A stretch of 5,416 nucleotides of DNA, from the NCBI GenBank assembly GCA_910577415.1, contig CAJTLK010000110.1, positions 1 to 5,416 of the forward strand, in the 5' to 3' direction. This DNA comes from an uncultured Oscillospiraceae bacterium (lineage in GTDB: Bacteria; Bacillota; Clostridia; Oscillospirales; Oscillospiraceae). Shown here in pieces: positions 5,201-5,416 of this stretch (the first letter of the stretch is position 1; each line of letters opens with the position of its first letter). Position numbers and translations under genes: made by a program. Under the pieces are notes generated by a model. That model was not told the DNA's origin. It was given only the letters and a program-made list of their open reading frames with translations, and ran no database searches.

Positions 5201-5416
5201 ATGACCCGAATCTATCTCATCCGCCACGGTGAGGCTGAGGGAAATCTTTACCGCCGCTTCCATGGCTGGTACGACAGCTTTCTCACCGATACCGGGAAAA
5301 AGCAGCTAAGCTATTTATCCCAACGTTTTGAGCATATTCCAGTAGACGCGGTCTACGCCAGCGATCTGCGCCGCCTCTCCAAAATCTCCTCTGGCAATGC
5401 GCGGTTTCCCGTTGAC
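5201..5416 (+). CDS. Histidine phosphatase (phosphoglycerate-mutase-like), 3' part outside window
   Basis: The first 72 codons are visible. MTRIYLIRHGEAEGN carries the RHG catalytic motif with the phospho-accepting H9 and its partner R8, and N15 completes the usual RHGxxxxN signature. LTDTGKKQ (29-36) and VYASDLRR (51-58) are the standard following motifs. The superfamily dephosphorylates sugar phosphates, nucleotides or other small molecules, and the substrate cannot be told from this part. ATG at 5201 follows GAGGGGG with an 8-base gap, 14 bases after the pyrF homologue, so it is probably cotranscribed. After DLRR the usual pattern leading to a TA pair is not clear (LSKISSGNARF), which may be divergence or a sequence error near the window edge. 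The second catalytic His is not in view. Confidence 0.88.
   Translation, partial: MTRIYLIRHGEAEGNLYRRFHGWYDSFLTDTGKKQLSYLSQRFEHIPVDAVYASDLRRLSKISSGNARFPVD

Overview
The window looks like chromosomal DNA from a spore-forming Gram-positive anaerobe, most likely a GC-rich gut-type Clostridia member (Oscillospiraceae-like). The reasons are a sigma-K gene, a PerR/rubrerythrin oxidative-stress pair, strong purine-rich Shine-Dalgarno sites, GTG starts and GC-rich codon use. No mobile element, CRISPR array or phage gene is visible. The taxonomic placement is inferred from gene content, not from a search.

Left part (1-1275), minus strand. The window opens inside a tRNA-Ser(GGA) gene, which has its own extended -10 promoter. 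Next to it is a peroxide-defence unit: a PerR-like Fur-family repressor (GTG start), 64 bases, then rubrerythrin, then a strong terminator. A promoter with a 17-base spacer sits upstream of perR.

Middle part (1385-2714). A small proline/serine-rich lipoprotein of unknown function is followed by its own terminator. An uninterrupted sigK gene comes next. It encodes the late mother-cell sporulation sigma factor, keeps its N-terminal pro-sequence, and has a candidate sigma-E-type -10 element upstream. A perfect 19-base inverted repeat overlaps the sigK stop codon and separates it from a convergent gene for a short YtxH-like protein.

Right part (2816-5416), plus strand. A sigma-A promoter and a leader with two hairpins precede what looks like a pyrimidine operon: a dihydroorotase homologue, then an orotidine-5'-phosphate decarboxylase homologue, then the start of a histidine-phosphatase gene that runs off the window. 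Both pyrimidine proteins are full length and keep the family fold signatures, but each has lost several residues the families use for catalysis. In the PyrC homologue the substrate Arg, one metal-ligand His, the catalytic Asp and the substrate Asn are all replaced, several of them by Cys. In the PyrF homologue the catalytic Lys of the DxKxxD motif is Arg, and the other substrate-binding residues checked are also gone.

Two adjacent apparent pseudoenzymes of one pathway, under an intact promoter and without internal stops, are the most notable signal here. They may have a structural, regulatory or new catalytic role. Family comparisons were made from memory of the families' conserved motifs; no alignment was run.
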